Counted from the first letter of the stretch, positions 1-9,169 are shown. The stretch: 64,000 bases of DNA from an uncultured Paracoccaceae bacterium (GCA_947497065.1 CANMEQ010000004.1:310001-374000); one strand, 5' to 3'. Numbers and translations are program-made. The notes: generated from the letters alone by a model not told the origin.

Positions 1-1
1 A

Positions 2-484
2 CTCGACCCGATCAGCCATTTGGCAACGGCCGACCCAGACGCATGGGGCAAGACAATTGATGTTAACCTGAAGGGGGTGTTCAACGGAATGCGCGCAGCA
101 ATGCCCGGCATGATCGAACGCGGCGCTGGCACAATCATAACGGTCTCTTCAGGGGCGGCTCATGGACCTGTCGAGGCTTGGTCGTCTTACTGTTCCTCCA
201 AGGCAGGTGCGTTCATGTTGACCCGCTGTGCGGATAAAGAGGCGCGCGACAAAGGGTTGCGTGTAATGGGACTTTCACCGGGGACGGTGGCGACCGACAT
301 GCAGCGCGATATCAAAGCCTCTGGGATTAACCCGGTGAGCCAGTTGGAATGGTCCGATCATATTCCACCAGAATGGCCCGCGCAGGCCTTGGTTTGGATG
401 TGCTCATCCGATGCAGACGAATTTTGTGGAACAGATATTTCTTTGCGGGATGAAGACATTCGCCGTCGGGTGGGGCTGACGTGA
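2..484 (+). CDS. SDR family oxidoreductase (5' end outside window)
   Basis: Last 160 codons of a short-chain dehydrogenase/reductase, an NAD(P)-dependent Rossmann-fold oxidoreductase. The reading frame is open to the left edge, so the glycine-rich cofactor motif is not in the window. Visible are the DVNLKG segment, the catalytic serine in TVSSGAA, the YxxxK pair (YCSSK) and the following LSPGTVATDM loop. The TGA overlaps the GTG start of the next gene by four bases, so the two are probably cotranscribed and translationally coupled. The substrate cannot be told from sequence; a neighbouring crotonase-fold gene hints at acyl or carboxylic acid metabolism. Confidence 0.9.
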   Translation, partial: LDPISHLATADPDAWGKTIDVNLKGVFNGMRAAMPGMIERGAGTIITVSSGAAHGPVEAWSSYCSSKAGAFMLTRCADKEARDKGLRVMGLSPGTVATDMQRDIKASGINPVSQLEWSDHIPPEWPAQALVWMCSSDADEFCGTDISLRDEDIRRRVGLT

Positions 485-1086
485 TTGATGCGCATACCGC
501 AGACGGTTGTTTGACCGTCACGATCAACAGGCCCGAAAAGGCAAATGCCCTCACTGAGGCAATGCTGTCCGAAATTGCAGGCCTTGTCGAAGACACTCAC
601 GCACAGGTTCTGGTTTTAACCGGGGTGGGCAACGTGTTCAGCGCGGGCGCCGATTTAGATGACGTGCGCGGTGGGACGCTCGCCACAAGTGATCAATGGG
701 AGCGGCTATCAACGGCGGTCGCGGCGTTTGAAGGCCTGAGCGTTGCGGCGCTTAATGGGACGGCCGCTGGTGGATCTTTGGGCATGGTCTTGGCCTGTGA
801 TCTGCGCCTGTGTGTGCCATCGGCACAGTTTTTCTACCCTGTCGTTAAAATGGGCGTGCTGCCCCAACCATCTGATCCGGCGCGGTTGGCTGCATTGGTT
901 GGGCCTTCCATGGCCAAGCGGATATTGATGACCGGTGCAAAGATATCCTCCGCCGAGGCGCTGACCGCCGGTTTGATCGATGTCATCAGCGATGGCGATT
1001 TGGGCACAGATGTGGCTACATTGATCGCCCCGGCGTTGAATGCGCCACGCCGACAGCTGGTGGCGATCAAATCGTTGATTGGCTGA
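481..1086 (+). CDS. Enoyl-CoA hydratase/isomerase (crotonase) family protein
   Basis: A 201-residue crotonase-fold protein starting at GTG inside the stop of the SDR gene. It keeps the oxyanion-hole signatures (SAGADL near residue 54 and the AAGGSLG turn near 95-101) and the TGxxISAxEAL helix (residues 151-161). It is shorter than the usual ~260 residues: the C-terminal helical region is cut short. The position of the first catalytic glutamate of enoyl-CoA hydratases (P-E-V) reads PVV at 120-122, and the second (SLAME) reads SMAKR at 143-147, so classical hydration chemistry looks unlikely. It may be an isomerase, thioesterase-like or other crotonase activity. Family assignment is firm; reaction is unknown. 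Confidence 0.85.
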   Translation: MIDAHTADGCLTVTINRPEKANALTEAMLSEIAGLVEDTHAQVLVLTGVGNVFSAGADLDDVRGGTLATSDQWERLSTAVAAFEGLSVAALNGTAAGGSLGMVLACDLRLCVPSAQFFYPVVKMGVLPQPSDPARLAALVGPSMAKRILMTGAKISSAEALTAGLIDVISDGDLGTDVATLIAPALNAPRRQLVAIKSLIG

Positions 1087-1137
1087 TCGGCGCAGTGTAA
1101 CCCGATAAAAAAGCTTGAACTGGCGTTAGGGACGAAA

Positions 1138-2448
1138 ATGGAAAACATTCTGGAAACCGCAAAAGGCTATGCGATGACGGCCTTTGATGTGGCGTTCGCA
1201 TGGATTATCGACCCGGCCAATTGGGTCCAGTTTGCGCTGTTGGTCGGTTCCTATCTTGCGGCGGTTCTGATCACGAAAAAGCTAAACCCGAAAATCGTTC
1301 AGCTGCTTACCCCCGCCGAAGGCAGTGAAACAATCTTGGCAAAGGTGCGCAGGTTCGTCCTGCTGTTTCTGCCATTGTTGTTGCCGTTGTTGGCGTTTGG
1401 CCTGACGGCGATTGGTGAACAGGTCACGCGTTCGATCTTTGGCGCAGGCGAGGTGATCGCATTTGGTAAGCGCGTTTTCCTGTTCCTTGCTGTGCGCACT
1501 TTCGCACGGGATATGCTGACCGATCCGTTGCTCAAAATGCTGGGGAAAATGGTCTTGGTGCCTTTGGCGGCATTTTATGCATTGGGCTTCCTCGATCCTT
1601 TGCTCGCGTGGTTGGAAGCAACAATTGTACCGCTGGGCAATATGTCGTTCTCGTTGTTGGGATTGCTGCGGTTCTTTATCGTGGCCTCGGTCATGTTCTG
1701 GTTGGGCCGTTGGTCAAACGATCAAAGTGCGACGATCATTCACAAACAAGAAATGCGCCCAGCAACGCGGCAATTGGCGGCGAAAGCTGCTGAGATTGCC
1801 ATCTTTGGTGTGGCCTTTCTGGTTGCGATGAATATTGCGGGCATCCCGCTCTCGTCATTGGCGGTTCTTACAGGTGCCTTGGGTGTTGGTATCGGTTTTG
1901 GTCTGCAAAAGATCGCGTCAAACTTTGTGTCCGGCGTGATCTTGTTGCTCGAAGGGCAAGCCACCGTGGGGGACTATGTGGAATTGGACGGAGGCGAGAC
2001 CGGCACGATCGTAAAAATGACCGCACGCGCAGCTATTCTCGAAACCTACGATGGCAAATGGATCGTGGTGCCAAACGAAGATTTCATCGTCACACGTGTC
2101 GTGAACTATTCCGATTCCGGGTCGGCAAACCGGTATGATGTCAGCTTTTCTGTCAGCTACGACACAGACATCAACACCATTCCAGACATTGTAGGCCCCG
2201 CCGTTGGGGCACTGGATTTCGTCTTGTCTGAGCCGGAAGAACCAGACGTGGAGCTGGATGGTTTCGGTGACAGTGGCATTGATTTTGTCGTCGAGTTTTG
2301 GGTTGAAGGCATTGATGACGGTAAAAACAAATACCGCAGCCATGTGCGGTTTGCGATCTGGAACGCGTTGAAAGACGCAGGTATCGAAATTCCGTTCCCG
2401 CAGCGCGTCGTCGAGATCAAAGGCGGTTTTCCGCAGCCATCCGAATGA
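1138..2448 (+). CDS. Mechanosensitive ion channel family protein (MscS-type)
   Basis: A 436-residue inner-membrane protein that should open under membrane tension and release solutes after osmotic downshock. Several hydrophobic segments fill residues 20-270; the pore helix region LTGALGVGIGFGLQKIASNF near 235-260 has the Gly/Ala packing typical of MscS TM3, and the cytoplasmic beta domain follows (VGDYVELDGGETGTI, then WIVVPNEDFI). It is longer than E. coli MscS (286 residues) because of extra N-terminal membrane segments, as in MscM-like paralogues. ATG start with a weak AGGGA ribosome site. Its stop overlaps the next start (ATGA). Confidence 0.93.
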   Translation: MENILETAKGYAMTAFDVAFAWIIDPANWVQFALLVGSYLAAVLITKKLNPKIVQLLTPAEGSETILAKVRRFVLLFLPLLLPLLAFGLTAIGEQVTRSIFGAGEVIAFGKRVFLFLAVRTFARDMLTDPLLKMLGKMVLVPLAAFYALGFLDPLLAWLEATIVPLGNMSFSLLGLLRFFIVASVMFWLGRWSNDQSATIIHKQEMRPATRQLAAKAAEIAIFGVAFLVAMNIAGIPLSSLAVLTGALGVGIGFGLQKIASNFVSGVILLLEGQATVGDYVELDGGETGTIVKMTARAAILETYDGKWIVVPNEDFIVTRVVNYSDSGSANRYDVSFSVSYDTDINTIPDIVGPAVGALDFVLSEPEEPDVELDGFGDSGIDFVVEFWVEGIDDGKNKYRSHVRFAIWNALKDAGIEIPFPQRVVEIKGGFPQPSE

Positions 2449-3608
2449 TAGACGCTCTGATCGTTGGTGGTGGCCCTGCCGGGCTGATGGCGGCTGATAT
2501 TGTGTCAGCGGCGGGGAAATCTGTGGTGCTGGTCGATGCAATGCCAACTGTCGGGCGCAAATTTCTGATGGCTGGTAAATCTGGCCTTAACCTCACCAAA
2601 TCCGAACCGATGTCTGTCTTTGCAAGGCACTACGGCGCAGCCAGCTCGATCCTATCCCCCATGATCACCGATTTCGGCCCACAAGAGGTTGTCACCTGGG
2701 CCGAAGGGTTGGAGCAATCGGTTTTCACAGGCTCCACAGGGCGGGTCTTTCCGACAGATATGAAAGCCTCGCCACTGCTGCGGGCTTGGCTCAAACGACT
2801 TCAAACTCAGTACGTCGAAATTCGAACACGTTGGCGTTGGACGGGGTGGCAGGGGGGGCAACCTAGTTTCGAGACGCCAACTGGCCCCGAAACAATTGAA
2901 GCCGCCACAACTGTTTTGGCGCTGGGTGGAGCCAGTTGGTCAAAACTCGGGTCTGACGGTGCTTGGGCAGGTCTATTGCTAGATCAAGTTGCGCCGTTCC
3001 AGCCTGCCAACATGGGGTTTGTCGTGCCTTGGACCGATCACATGACGGCCCATTTCGGGGCGGCGGTGAAAGGCTGCAAACTGACTGCGGGGGATATGGT
3101 ATCACGCGGTGAATTTGTTGTTTCCAAAACAGGCATCGAGGGAGGCGGGGTTTATTCGGTGTCAGCCGCCGTACGCGATGGCGCGCCGCTGGTCCTGGAC
3201 CTATTGCCAGATATGGACATTGATACAATTTCGAAGCGTTTGGCGGCCGTGAAGGGGAAGCAATCAGCATCAAACGCAATGCGAAAAGCGTTGAAGTTGG
3301 ACGGCGTAAAACGTGCATTGTTCAACGAATTTGGCCGCGGAAGCGATCGTAGTATTGCGAAAACTATCAAGGCCTTGCCGTTCCCCAAACTGACTGCGCG
3401 CCCGATGGACGAAGCAATTTCAACGGCAGGGGGGGTTCGGTTCGGAGCTTTGAATGAAGACCTCATGTTGAAAGCCCGCCCTGGTGTGTTCTGCGCGGGT
3501 GAAATGCTGGATTGGGAGGCGCCCACAGGGGGCTATCTGATCAACGGCTGTCTGGCGACGGGCCGTCAGGCTGGTCTTGGCGCGTTGCGCTACCTTCAAA
3601 CGTCGTAA
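2445..3608 (+). CDS. BaiN/HI0933-like flavoprotein (NAD(P)/FAD-dependent oxidoreductase)
   Basis: A 387-residue flavoprotein. An N-terminal dinucleotide fold is seen at residues 6-30 (GGGPAGLMAA, then VVLVD), followed by GRKFLMAGKSGLNLT, the signature of the HI0933/BaiN group, and a C-terminal FAD-contact segment (GVFCAGEMLDWEAPTGGYL, then GCLATGRQAG). Proteins of this group that I recall as TIGR03862 are cytosolic and of unknown substrate. The ATG overlaps the channel gene stop by four bases, suggesting one transcript, although no shared function is obvious. Its 3' end overlaps the convergent epimerase gene by 13 bases. Confidence 0.9.
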   Translation: MIDALIVGGGPAGLMAADIVSAAGKSVVLVDAMPTVGRKFLMAGKSGLNLTKSEPMSVFARHYGAASSILSPMITDFGPQEVVTWAEGLEQSVFTGSTGRVFPTDMKASPLLRAWLKRLQTQYVEIRTRWRWTGWQGGQPSFETPTGPETIEAATTVLALGGASWSKLGSDGAWAGLLLDQVAPFQPANMGFVVPWTDHMTAHFGAAVKGCKLTAGDMVSRGEFVVSKTGIEGGGVYSVSAAVRDGAPLVLDLLPDMDIDTISKRLAAVKGKQSASNAMRKALKLDGVKRALFNEFGRGSDRSIAKTIKALPFPKLTARPMDEAISTAGGVRFGALNEDLMLKARPGVFCAGEMLDWEAPTGGYLINGCLATGRQAGLGALRYLQTS

Positions 3609-4600
3609 TAGTCGCGATACCAATCCACAAAGGCCTTAACGCCCGTTTCCACATCGGTTTGCGGCGTGTACCCGGTCAAAGATTTCAGGAGGTCACCATT
3701 CGCCCAAGTGGCGGGAACGTCACCCGGTTGCATGTCCATGAAGTTTTTGGTTGCGGGCTGCCCGAGTGCTTTTTCGATCGCGTCGATAAATGCCATCAAC
3801 TGAACAGGTTCGCCGTTACCGATGTTGACGATGCGGTGCGGAGCAACAGGCGACAGGCTGTCGCCTTCAGGCACTTCATCCAATCGTTCAGGTGCTGCAT
3901 CTAGCAGCAAATGAATCCCGCGAACGAGGTCGTCTACATACGTAAAATCGCGCTTCATATCGCCGTGATTGTAAACGTCGATTGCGTCGCCATTCAGTAC
4001 GGCCTTGGTGAATTTAAACAGCGCCATATCCGGCCGCCCCCATGGGCCGTAAACAGTGAAGAACCGGAACATCGTTGTTGGGATGTCGTAGAGGTGGGCA
4101 TAGGAATGCGCCATCACTTCGTTGGATTTCTTGGTTGCCGCATAAAACGACATCTGCGTGTCGGCCTTGTCGGTTTCCGCGTAAGGCATTTGCGTGTTGG
4201 CGCCATAGGCGGACGAGGTGGAGGCAAGCAAAAGATGCTTTACGGGCGTTGCCCGCACGGCTTCCAACAGGTTGAATGTGCCAATAATATTGGCCTCGAC
4301 ATAGGATCGCGGCGCATCAATAGAATATCTCACCCCGGCCTGACCGGCGAGGTGCACGACATAATCTGGTTGCTCCTCCGCGACCAAATTCATCAATACT
4401 CCTTGGGTCTCAAGCCGTTCATTCACGGCGCGAAAACGGGGTGATTGGAGAAGGTTTGCCTGACGACGTTCTTTGAGGGTCACATCGTAGTAGTCGGTCA
4501 TCGCATCAAACCCAACCACATCGAACCCATCCGCCAGCAAACGTTTGCTAAGATGATAACCGATGAAACCTGCGGATCCGGTGATGAGTATTTTGGGCAT
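3596..4600 (-). CDS. UDP-glucuronate 4-epimerase-like NAD-dependent epimerase
   Basis: A 334-residue extended SDR. The NAD motif GSAGFIG is at residues 8-14, the catalytic YxxxK reads YAATK near 153-157, and the segments YYDVTLKERR and GRPDMALFKFT are those of UDP-glucuronate 4-epimerases (LpsL/GAE group), which interconvert UDP-GlcA and UDP-GalA. It is the last gene of a leftward set behind a sugar transferase and another epimerase, so it most likely supplies a uronic acid for a surface polysaccharide. A 99-base gap separates it from the sugar transferase gene, so it could have its own promoter. UDP-glucose or dTDP-glucose enzymes are less likely alternatives. Confidence 0.88.
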   Translation of the reverse strand: MPKILITGSAGFIGYHLSKRLLADGFDVVGFDAMTDYYDVTLKERRQANLLQSPRFRAVNERLETQGVLMNLVAEEQPDYVVHLAGQAGVRYSIDAPRSYVEANIIGTFNLLEAVRATPVKHLLLASTSSAYGANTQMPYAETDKADTQMSFYAATKKSNEVMAHSYAHLYDIPTTMFRFFTVYGPWGRPDMALFKFTKAVLNGDAIDVYNHGDMKRDFTYVDDLVRGIHLLLDAAPERLDEVPEGDSLSPVAPHRIVNIGNGEPVQLMAFIDAIEKALGQPATKNFMDMQPGDVPATWANGDLLKSLTGYTPQTDVETGVKAFVDWYRDYYDV

Positions 4601-4699
4601 ATTGCGGTCTCGTACCTATATTGTAGTTTTGTGCTTTATGGCGAAACTATGCGGTTAAATTTAGGCTATTTCAGGGGGAAGTTCCGACGGTGTTTGCCC

Positions 4700-5305
4700 C
4701 TATCGTTTCAGCACGGCCCGTAAAGTTTGCCACAATATCGCAATGTCAAAACAGACAGAGGCGTGTTTGTTGTAAATCAAATCCAGCGTTGCTTTGCGAG
4801 GCACGCAGCGCGTTGTGTAAATTGCCTCGGTTTCTTCGGGTGTTTTGGCGCTGGCGATCAGACGCTCTTCGTGCCGGTGGAAATGCAACGTGGCAAGACC
4901 TGTGATACCGGGCCGCGACATAAGAACCTGCCTGTAGAGGTCAGGAAAGGCATCGGTGTACTGCCGCAAGGGCGGGCGTGGGCCGACAAAGCTCATATCG
5001 CCCCGAAGAACGTTCAAGACTTGCGGTAATTCATCCAACCGATAGCGGCGCAACGTGCGGCCAATCGGGGTGATCCTGTCGGCTTTGTCCCCACCTGTCA
5101 CGCCTGTGTTCAGATCGGCTGAGACGTTGGACATGGTTCGGAATTTAATCAGGTTAAAAGGCTGATCCGGAGTTTTCATACGCTCGGCGACATAGAAAAT
5201 CGGCGCACCATCTTGCTGGTAAATACGAAGGGCGATGACCAACATTATCGGCGCTGTGACGACAAGAACGAACAGTCCAAGGATCAGATCAAAAAGACGT
5301 TTCAT
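4700..5305 (-). CDS. Bacterial sugar transferase (polyprenyl-phosphate glycosyl-1-phosphate transferase)
   Basis: A 201-residue initiating transferase that moves a sugar-1-phosphate from UDP-sugar to undecaprenyl phosphate at the inner membrane, the first step of exopolysaccharide or O-antigen assembly. One N-terminal membrane helix (FDLILGLFVLVVTAPIML) is followed by the family motifs KFRTM, LDELPQ, GDMSFVGPRPP and RPGITGLA. It is the minimal, single-helix form and lacks the large N-terminal region of WbaP. Its start overlaps the stop of the upstream epimerase gene by four bases, so coupling is likely. Confidence 0.93.
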   Translation of the reverse strand: MKRLFDLILGLFVLVVTAPIMLVIALRIYQQDGAPIFYVAERMKTPDQPFNLIKFRTMSNVSADLNTGVTGGDKADRITPIGRTLRRYRLDELPQVLNVLRGDMSFVGPRPPLRQYTDAFPDLYRQVLMSRPGITGLATLHFHRHEERLIASAKTPEETEAIYTTRCVPRKATLDLIYNKHASVCFDIAILWQTLRAVLKR

Positions 5306-6168
5306 GATGTTCGATCTTCTACAACTTGTTGCGCCATTGTGTCGGCATAGTTTTTGGTTCGGTCGAAAGAGATAAACTGTTCCAAACGCGCGCTCGATAG
5401 AACAACTTTCTCAGGCACACCATCGGGAACCGGTTCATCGTGCCAGTTTAAATTGGGCAAAATTCGCGACTTATACGCGGTTAGGGCGTCATCCAAGCGC
5501 ACAGGCTGGGGTGCTGTGACGTTTACAATTCGAACGCCCTCGTTGTGTGGCGATGACAGCGCGTCGATGGCTGAAAACAGATCCTGTGGGCCAATGTAGG
5601 ACCGTAAAGGTGCTTCACCGTTCGTGAAGCGGTGCAGCGCCATTGGCTGTCCCAGCGCGGCTCGGCTTTCCGCCGCGGCCAAAAGCGCATCGGCACCGGC
5701 GACATTTGCGATCCGTAAAATGGTGATCGCAGGATACCTGCTGCCGGTCTGGGCCGTCTGTGCAATGGCTTCCATCTTCACCTTGCTCACGCCATAGGGC
5801 GAAAGCGGTTTGAGAGGTGTGTCTTCGGTCAGTGGTGTGTCTTGCCCGATACCGTAAACAGCTGCAGACGAGGCGAGCACAACATGGGCAACGCCGGCAT
5901 CGGCGGCGCGCTGCAAAAGCGTTTCAACGAACCGCACGTTGCAAAGGGTCAGCACATCGTCATCTTCCCCCGTTGCGCCGATCATGTTGATTAAAGTTGC
6001 ACCGGGCTTGAGGACGTCTGCAGCTTCGGGCGCATTAAAATCGCCCGACCAGTGGATGTCTCCCGATCCATCGCGCGCTTGGGTGTGCCACTTGCTGCCT
6101 GCGCGATCGGATTGGCGGCGCAGTATACCGCCTAAACGCCCGTTCGCGCCTAAAATGATTTTTGACAA
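5302..6168 (-). CDS. NAD-dependent epimerase/dehydratase family protein
   Basis: About 288 residues of an atypical extended SDR. I place the start at a TTG at 6168, immediately before the Rossmann motif (SKIILGANGRLGG), with a purine-rich GAGAAAGACAGG stretch just upstream; the frame stays open to 6285, but that extension has no family similarity and would run into the divergent promoter region. Further motifs are LASSAAVYG and the YxxxK pair YGVSK. The protein is probably a nucleotide-sugar dehydratase, reductase or epimerase for the polysaccharide made by this locus. It heads the leftward operon and is divergent from the yjbH gene. Confidence 0.82.
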   Translation of the reverse strand: MSKIILGANGRLGGILRRQSDRAGSKWHTQARDGSGDIHWSGDFNAPEAADVLKPGATLINMIGATGEDDDVLTLCNVRFVETLLQRAADAGVAHVVLASSAAVYGIGQDTPLTEDTPLKPLSPYGVSKVKMEAIAQTAQTGSRYPAITILRIANVAGADALLAAAESRAALGQPMALHRFTNGEAPLRSYIGPQDLFSAIDALSSPHNEGVRIVNVTAPQPVRLDDALTAYKSRILPNLNWHDEPVPDGVPEKVVLSSARLEQFISFDRTKNYADTMAQQVVEDRTS

Positions 6169-6290
6169 GACCTGTCTTTCTCTCAATTTCCATGCCCGAA
6201 CTATGGCATTCTGCACACCTTTGCCCGTTAGTTCTGGCTTCGTCCAGAAATTGGTTGCGGCATGCAGGGATACAGTGTCAGACATTTGCC

Positions 6291-8426
6291 ATGTTTAGAT
6301 TTTCGTATTTCACCGGACCAACCAGCGCAGCGCTTGTTTTACTTTGCGCTACTTCTGCAACTGCTGACGAAGATTGGCGTGCAACGTATAACCTGTACGG
6401 TACTGCAGGTGTGATCGATACGCCGTCAGCTTTAGCCGTAAAAGAGGGCGAGATTGGTGCGACGGTTTCGCTCTTCTCGGACCAACAGCGTGGCACGTTC
6501 ACGTTTCAGCTCTTGCCTCGGCTGTCCGGTAGTTTCCGCTACTCGTTCCTGGACACTTACGATCGCAGTTTTGACGTGCAGTACCAATTGGCCGATGAAG
6601 GCAACATCCGCCCGGCGATCGCAATCGGTTTGCGCGATTTCATCGGGACTGGGCGGTTCAGCAGCGAATATATCGTTGCGACGAAAACGCTGGGTTCGAA
6701 TGTGCGCGTGTCCGGTGGCTTAGGCTGGGGGCGTCTTGGTGGTGTCGGTGGGTTTACAAACCCGTTGGGCTTCATTGACGAACGTTTTGAGACCCGACCA
6801 GATGATAGCGTCGAAACAGGTGGTACTGTTCTTGCAGGGCAATTCTTCCGTGGTGATGCTGCGTTTTTCGGCGGTGTCGAGTGGCGCGTAAATGATGACT
6901 GGACGGTGTTAGCAGAATATTCATCCGACGCTTACGAACGTGAAATCGAACTCGCCGGATTTGAACGCAACTCGCCTTTGAATTTTGGTGTTACGTGGAC
7001 CCCCCGCGAAGGCCGTCAATACGGCGCATACTATTTGTATGGCTCAGAAGTTGGCGTACTAGCGTCTTTCCAGATCGACCCAACGACACGGTCGGTGCCC
7101 AGTGGCCTCGACACTGCGCCAATTCCCGTCGCTGTTCGGGGGCAAAATGTTGTCGCAGCAGCATCGTGGGACACCACCCAGCAGGAAACCCGTGGCGTCG
7201 ATGCGTTGGGGCAAGGTTTGGCTTTGGATGGCTTTCGTTTGATCGGAGCGGAGGTGAATGGCACGACAATGCGCGTGCGGTATGAGAACACAACGTACCG
7301 TGCCGAAGCCCAAGGTTTAGGGCGTGTTTCGCGTATTTTGACGCAATTTGCACCAAAGTCTGTCGATACATTTGTGCTAGAGCCAACCCAAAACGGGATC
7401 GCGCTATCCGCAGTCACGATACGCCGTAGCGACATGGAAGCCTTGGAAAACACCGCAGGCGCTTCAGAGCAGTTGCTGGCGAGAACTGGATTTTCAGATG
7501 CGGCTGGTCCTGCGCCGGAATTCGCGTTCGAATCAGCTGAACCCGCCCTGTTGTGGGGGCTGTACCCGTATTTAGAGATTTCAGCGTTCGATGGTGATGA
7601 ACCTCTACAAGCCGATCTGGGCGTTGAGGCGTCTTTCCAATACGAAATTCAACCGAACCTTTTGTTGGCGGGCACCTACCGTCAACGTTTGGTCGGGAAC
7701 CGCGGCCAGACCCCGAACTTCGCCGACTCTGACCTGCCAGATGTGCGTCGAACGGCGCTGCGATACGGCGCCGACTCTGGAGGCGGTATCGAAAACCTGT
7801 TCTTGTCTTGGTACGCGCGCCCGGGTCAAAACCTCTACAGCCGCGTTTCGGCAGGGTACCTTGAACGGCACTTCGGGGGCGTTTCTGGTGAAGTTCTTTG
7901 GAAACCCGTTGATAGCCGTTTAGCATTGGGGGCCGAAGTCAATTATACGTTGCTCAGAGACTTCGATCAGGGCTTAGGCTTCCGTCCCGCCTGTTCTGAT
8001 GCGGCATGTACCACATTTCTGGGCGATGACTACGATGTCGTAACAGGGCATCTCTCGGCCTATTATGATTTCGAAAACGGGTTTCAAGCACAGGTGGACG
8101 TTGGTCGCTATCTTGCCGGCGATTGGGGCGCAACGTTCAGCCTTGATCGTGAGTTTGAAAACGGATGGAAAGTTGGCGCGTTCTTCACGCTGACTGACAT
8201 TGAATTCGATGATTTCGGCGAAGGGTCTTTTGACAAAGGGATCGTTATCGAAATTCCAACAGACTGGGCGATTGGAACACCAACGCGCGATACCGTTGGA
8301 ACAACGCTTCGGTCCCTCGAACGTGACGGTGGGTCGCGTCTACGTGTGGATGGCCGTTTGTATGATGTTGTTGGCGATGGTCATACGCCGCAACTCTCTG
8401 AGAGTTGGGGGAGGTTCTGGCGATGA
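6291..8426 (+). CDS. yjbH: YjbH-domain exopolysaccharide outer-membrane protein
   Basis: About 711 residues with an N-terminal signal peptide ending near ATADEDW. The mature start (YNLYGTAGVIDTPSA) and long beta-strand-rich body with alternating aromatic residues match the YjbH/GfcD family, predicted outer-membrane barrels involved in capsule or exopolysaccharide export. I chose the ATG at 6291 because it precedes the signal peptide; the open frame extends to 6162 without plausible signal. There is no good ribosome site before it. Its stop overlaps the start of the YjbF-like lipoprotein (ATGA). It is divergent from the nucleotide-sugar operon. Confidence 0.88.
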   Translation: MFRFSYFTGPTSAALVLLCATSATADEDWRATYNLYGTAGVIDTPSALAVKEGEIGATVSLFSDQQRGTFTFQLLPRLSGSFRYSFLDTYDRSFDVQYQLADEGNIRPAIAIGLRDFIGTGRFSSEYIVATKTLGSNVRVSGGLGWGRLGGVGGFTNPLGFIDERFETRPDDSVETGGTVLAGQFFRGDAAFFGGVEWRVNDDWTVLAEYSSDAYEREIELAGFERNSPLNFGVTWTPREGRQYGAYYLYGSEVGVLASFQIDPTTRSVPSGLDTAPIPVAVRGQNVVAAASWDTTQQETRGVDALGQGLALDGFRLIGAEVNGTTMRVRYENTTYRAEAQGLGRVSRILTQFAPKSVDTFVLEPTQNGIALSAVTIRRSDMEALENTAGASEQLLARTGFSDAAGPAPEFAFESAEPALLWGLYPYLEISAFDGDEPLQADLGVEASFQYEIQPNLLLAGTYRQRLVGNRGQTPNFADSDLPDVRRTALRYGADSGGGIENLFLSWYARPGQNLYSRVSAGYLERHFGGVSGEVLWKPVDSRLALGAEVNYTLLRDFDQGLGFRPACSDAACTTFLGDDYDVVTGHLSAYYDFENGFQAQVDVGRYLAGDWGATFSLDREFENGWKVGAFFTLTDIEFDDFGEGSFDKGIVIEIPTDWAIGTPTRDTVGTTLRSLERDGGSRLRVDGRLYDVVGDGHTPQLSESWGRFWR

Positions 8427-9085
8427 GAAATCTTGCACTGAAAATCGCACTTTTTGCCGCTTTGGCGGGGTGTGGTGAGCTGTCCGAAGGCGTGCCTTTG
8501 GCGCAGCTCAGCCGCGGGATCATCGGTGCGGCAAGCGGTTTGATTGATTCGGATACGCCCGCTCAGACCACAGCGAATGCAGAGCTCTCACGCGCTGCAA
8601 TTGAGGCGTCTCCGACCAATCTGTTGCGTCTCAGCATCATCTCTTTGGAGGCGACAGACGTTTTGGCGGAAATTGGCCGAAACGGAAATGACGTCACATG
8701 GGCGAACTCAGCGTCGATCGGTGTTACCTTTCAAAACGGCCTGCTGATTGCGACGCGTGGGCTCGGTTTCGATGTGATGGGGGCTGACGTTAAAGGCGCC
8801 TATCGATCGTTGTCTGGTGGGGGTAACCATATGAGAAAAGTTGATTTTCTCGATGGTTTGGATCAAATTCAGCAGTTGGATTTCCAGTGCCAGACCGCTG
8901 TGATCGGCCGTGATGTGATTGTCATTTACGAGCGAAGCTATGACACAACGATTTTAGAAGAGACGTGTTCTAGCACTGATCTGGAGTTTAAAAACACCTA
9001 CTGGCGTGACCGAAATGATGTAATTTGGCAGTCCCGCCAATGGATTTCACCAGAGATCGGGTATCTGGGTTACCAATTGCTTTAG
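8423..9085 (+). CDS. yjbF: YjbF/GfcB family lipoprotein
   Basis: A 220-residue lipoprotein with a short signal and lipobox (LFAALAGC, Cys at about residue 15). The body resembles YjbF/GfcB, the lipoprotein partner of YjbH-type proteins in polysaccharide secretion loci; the C-terminal half with YWRDRNDVIWQSRQWISPE is characteristic. The start ATG sits in the stop of the yjbH gene (four-base overlap), with a GGGGGAGG ribosome site. A short hairpin plus T run follows the stop, so the next small gene may have its own promoter. Confidence 0.87.
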   Translation: MRNLALKIALFAALAGCGELSEGVPLAQLSRGIIGAASGLIDSDTPAQTTANAELSRAAIEASPTNLLRLSIISLEATDVLAEIGRNGNDVTWANSASIGVTFQNGLLIATRGLGFDVMGADVKGAYRSLSGGGNHMRKVDFLDGLDQIQQLDFQCQTAVIGRDVIVIYERSYDTTILEETCSSTDLEFKNTYWRDRNDVIWQSRQWISPEIGYLGYQLL

Positions 9086-9111
9086 GCTTTCAATCGAAGC
9101 TTGTTTTTTTT
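9086..9111 (+). terminator. Weak intrinsic terminator after yjbF
   Basis: A short stem (GCTTT paired with GAAGC, one G-U pair, five-base loop) is followed directly by TTGTTTTTTTT. It lies right after the yjbF stop and before the 64-residue secreted protein gene. The stem is weak, so partial read-through is plausible. Confidence 0.5.
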
Positions 9112-9169
9112 GTGGCATACTCATAGTTTAAGCTTGAGCTGTAACTGTAATTTAAATTTGGAGAAAACC

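Noticed and set aside
6169-6285. Upstream extension of the epimerase at 5302-6168
   Set aside because: The extra residues have no family similarity and the Rossmann motif begins at the TTG start.
6162-6290. Upstream extension of the YjbH protein
   Set aside because: It would overlap the divergent epimerase start and push the signal peptide 43 residues inward; ATG 6291 gives a normal exported protein.
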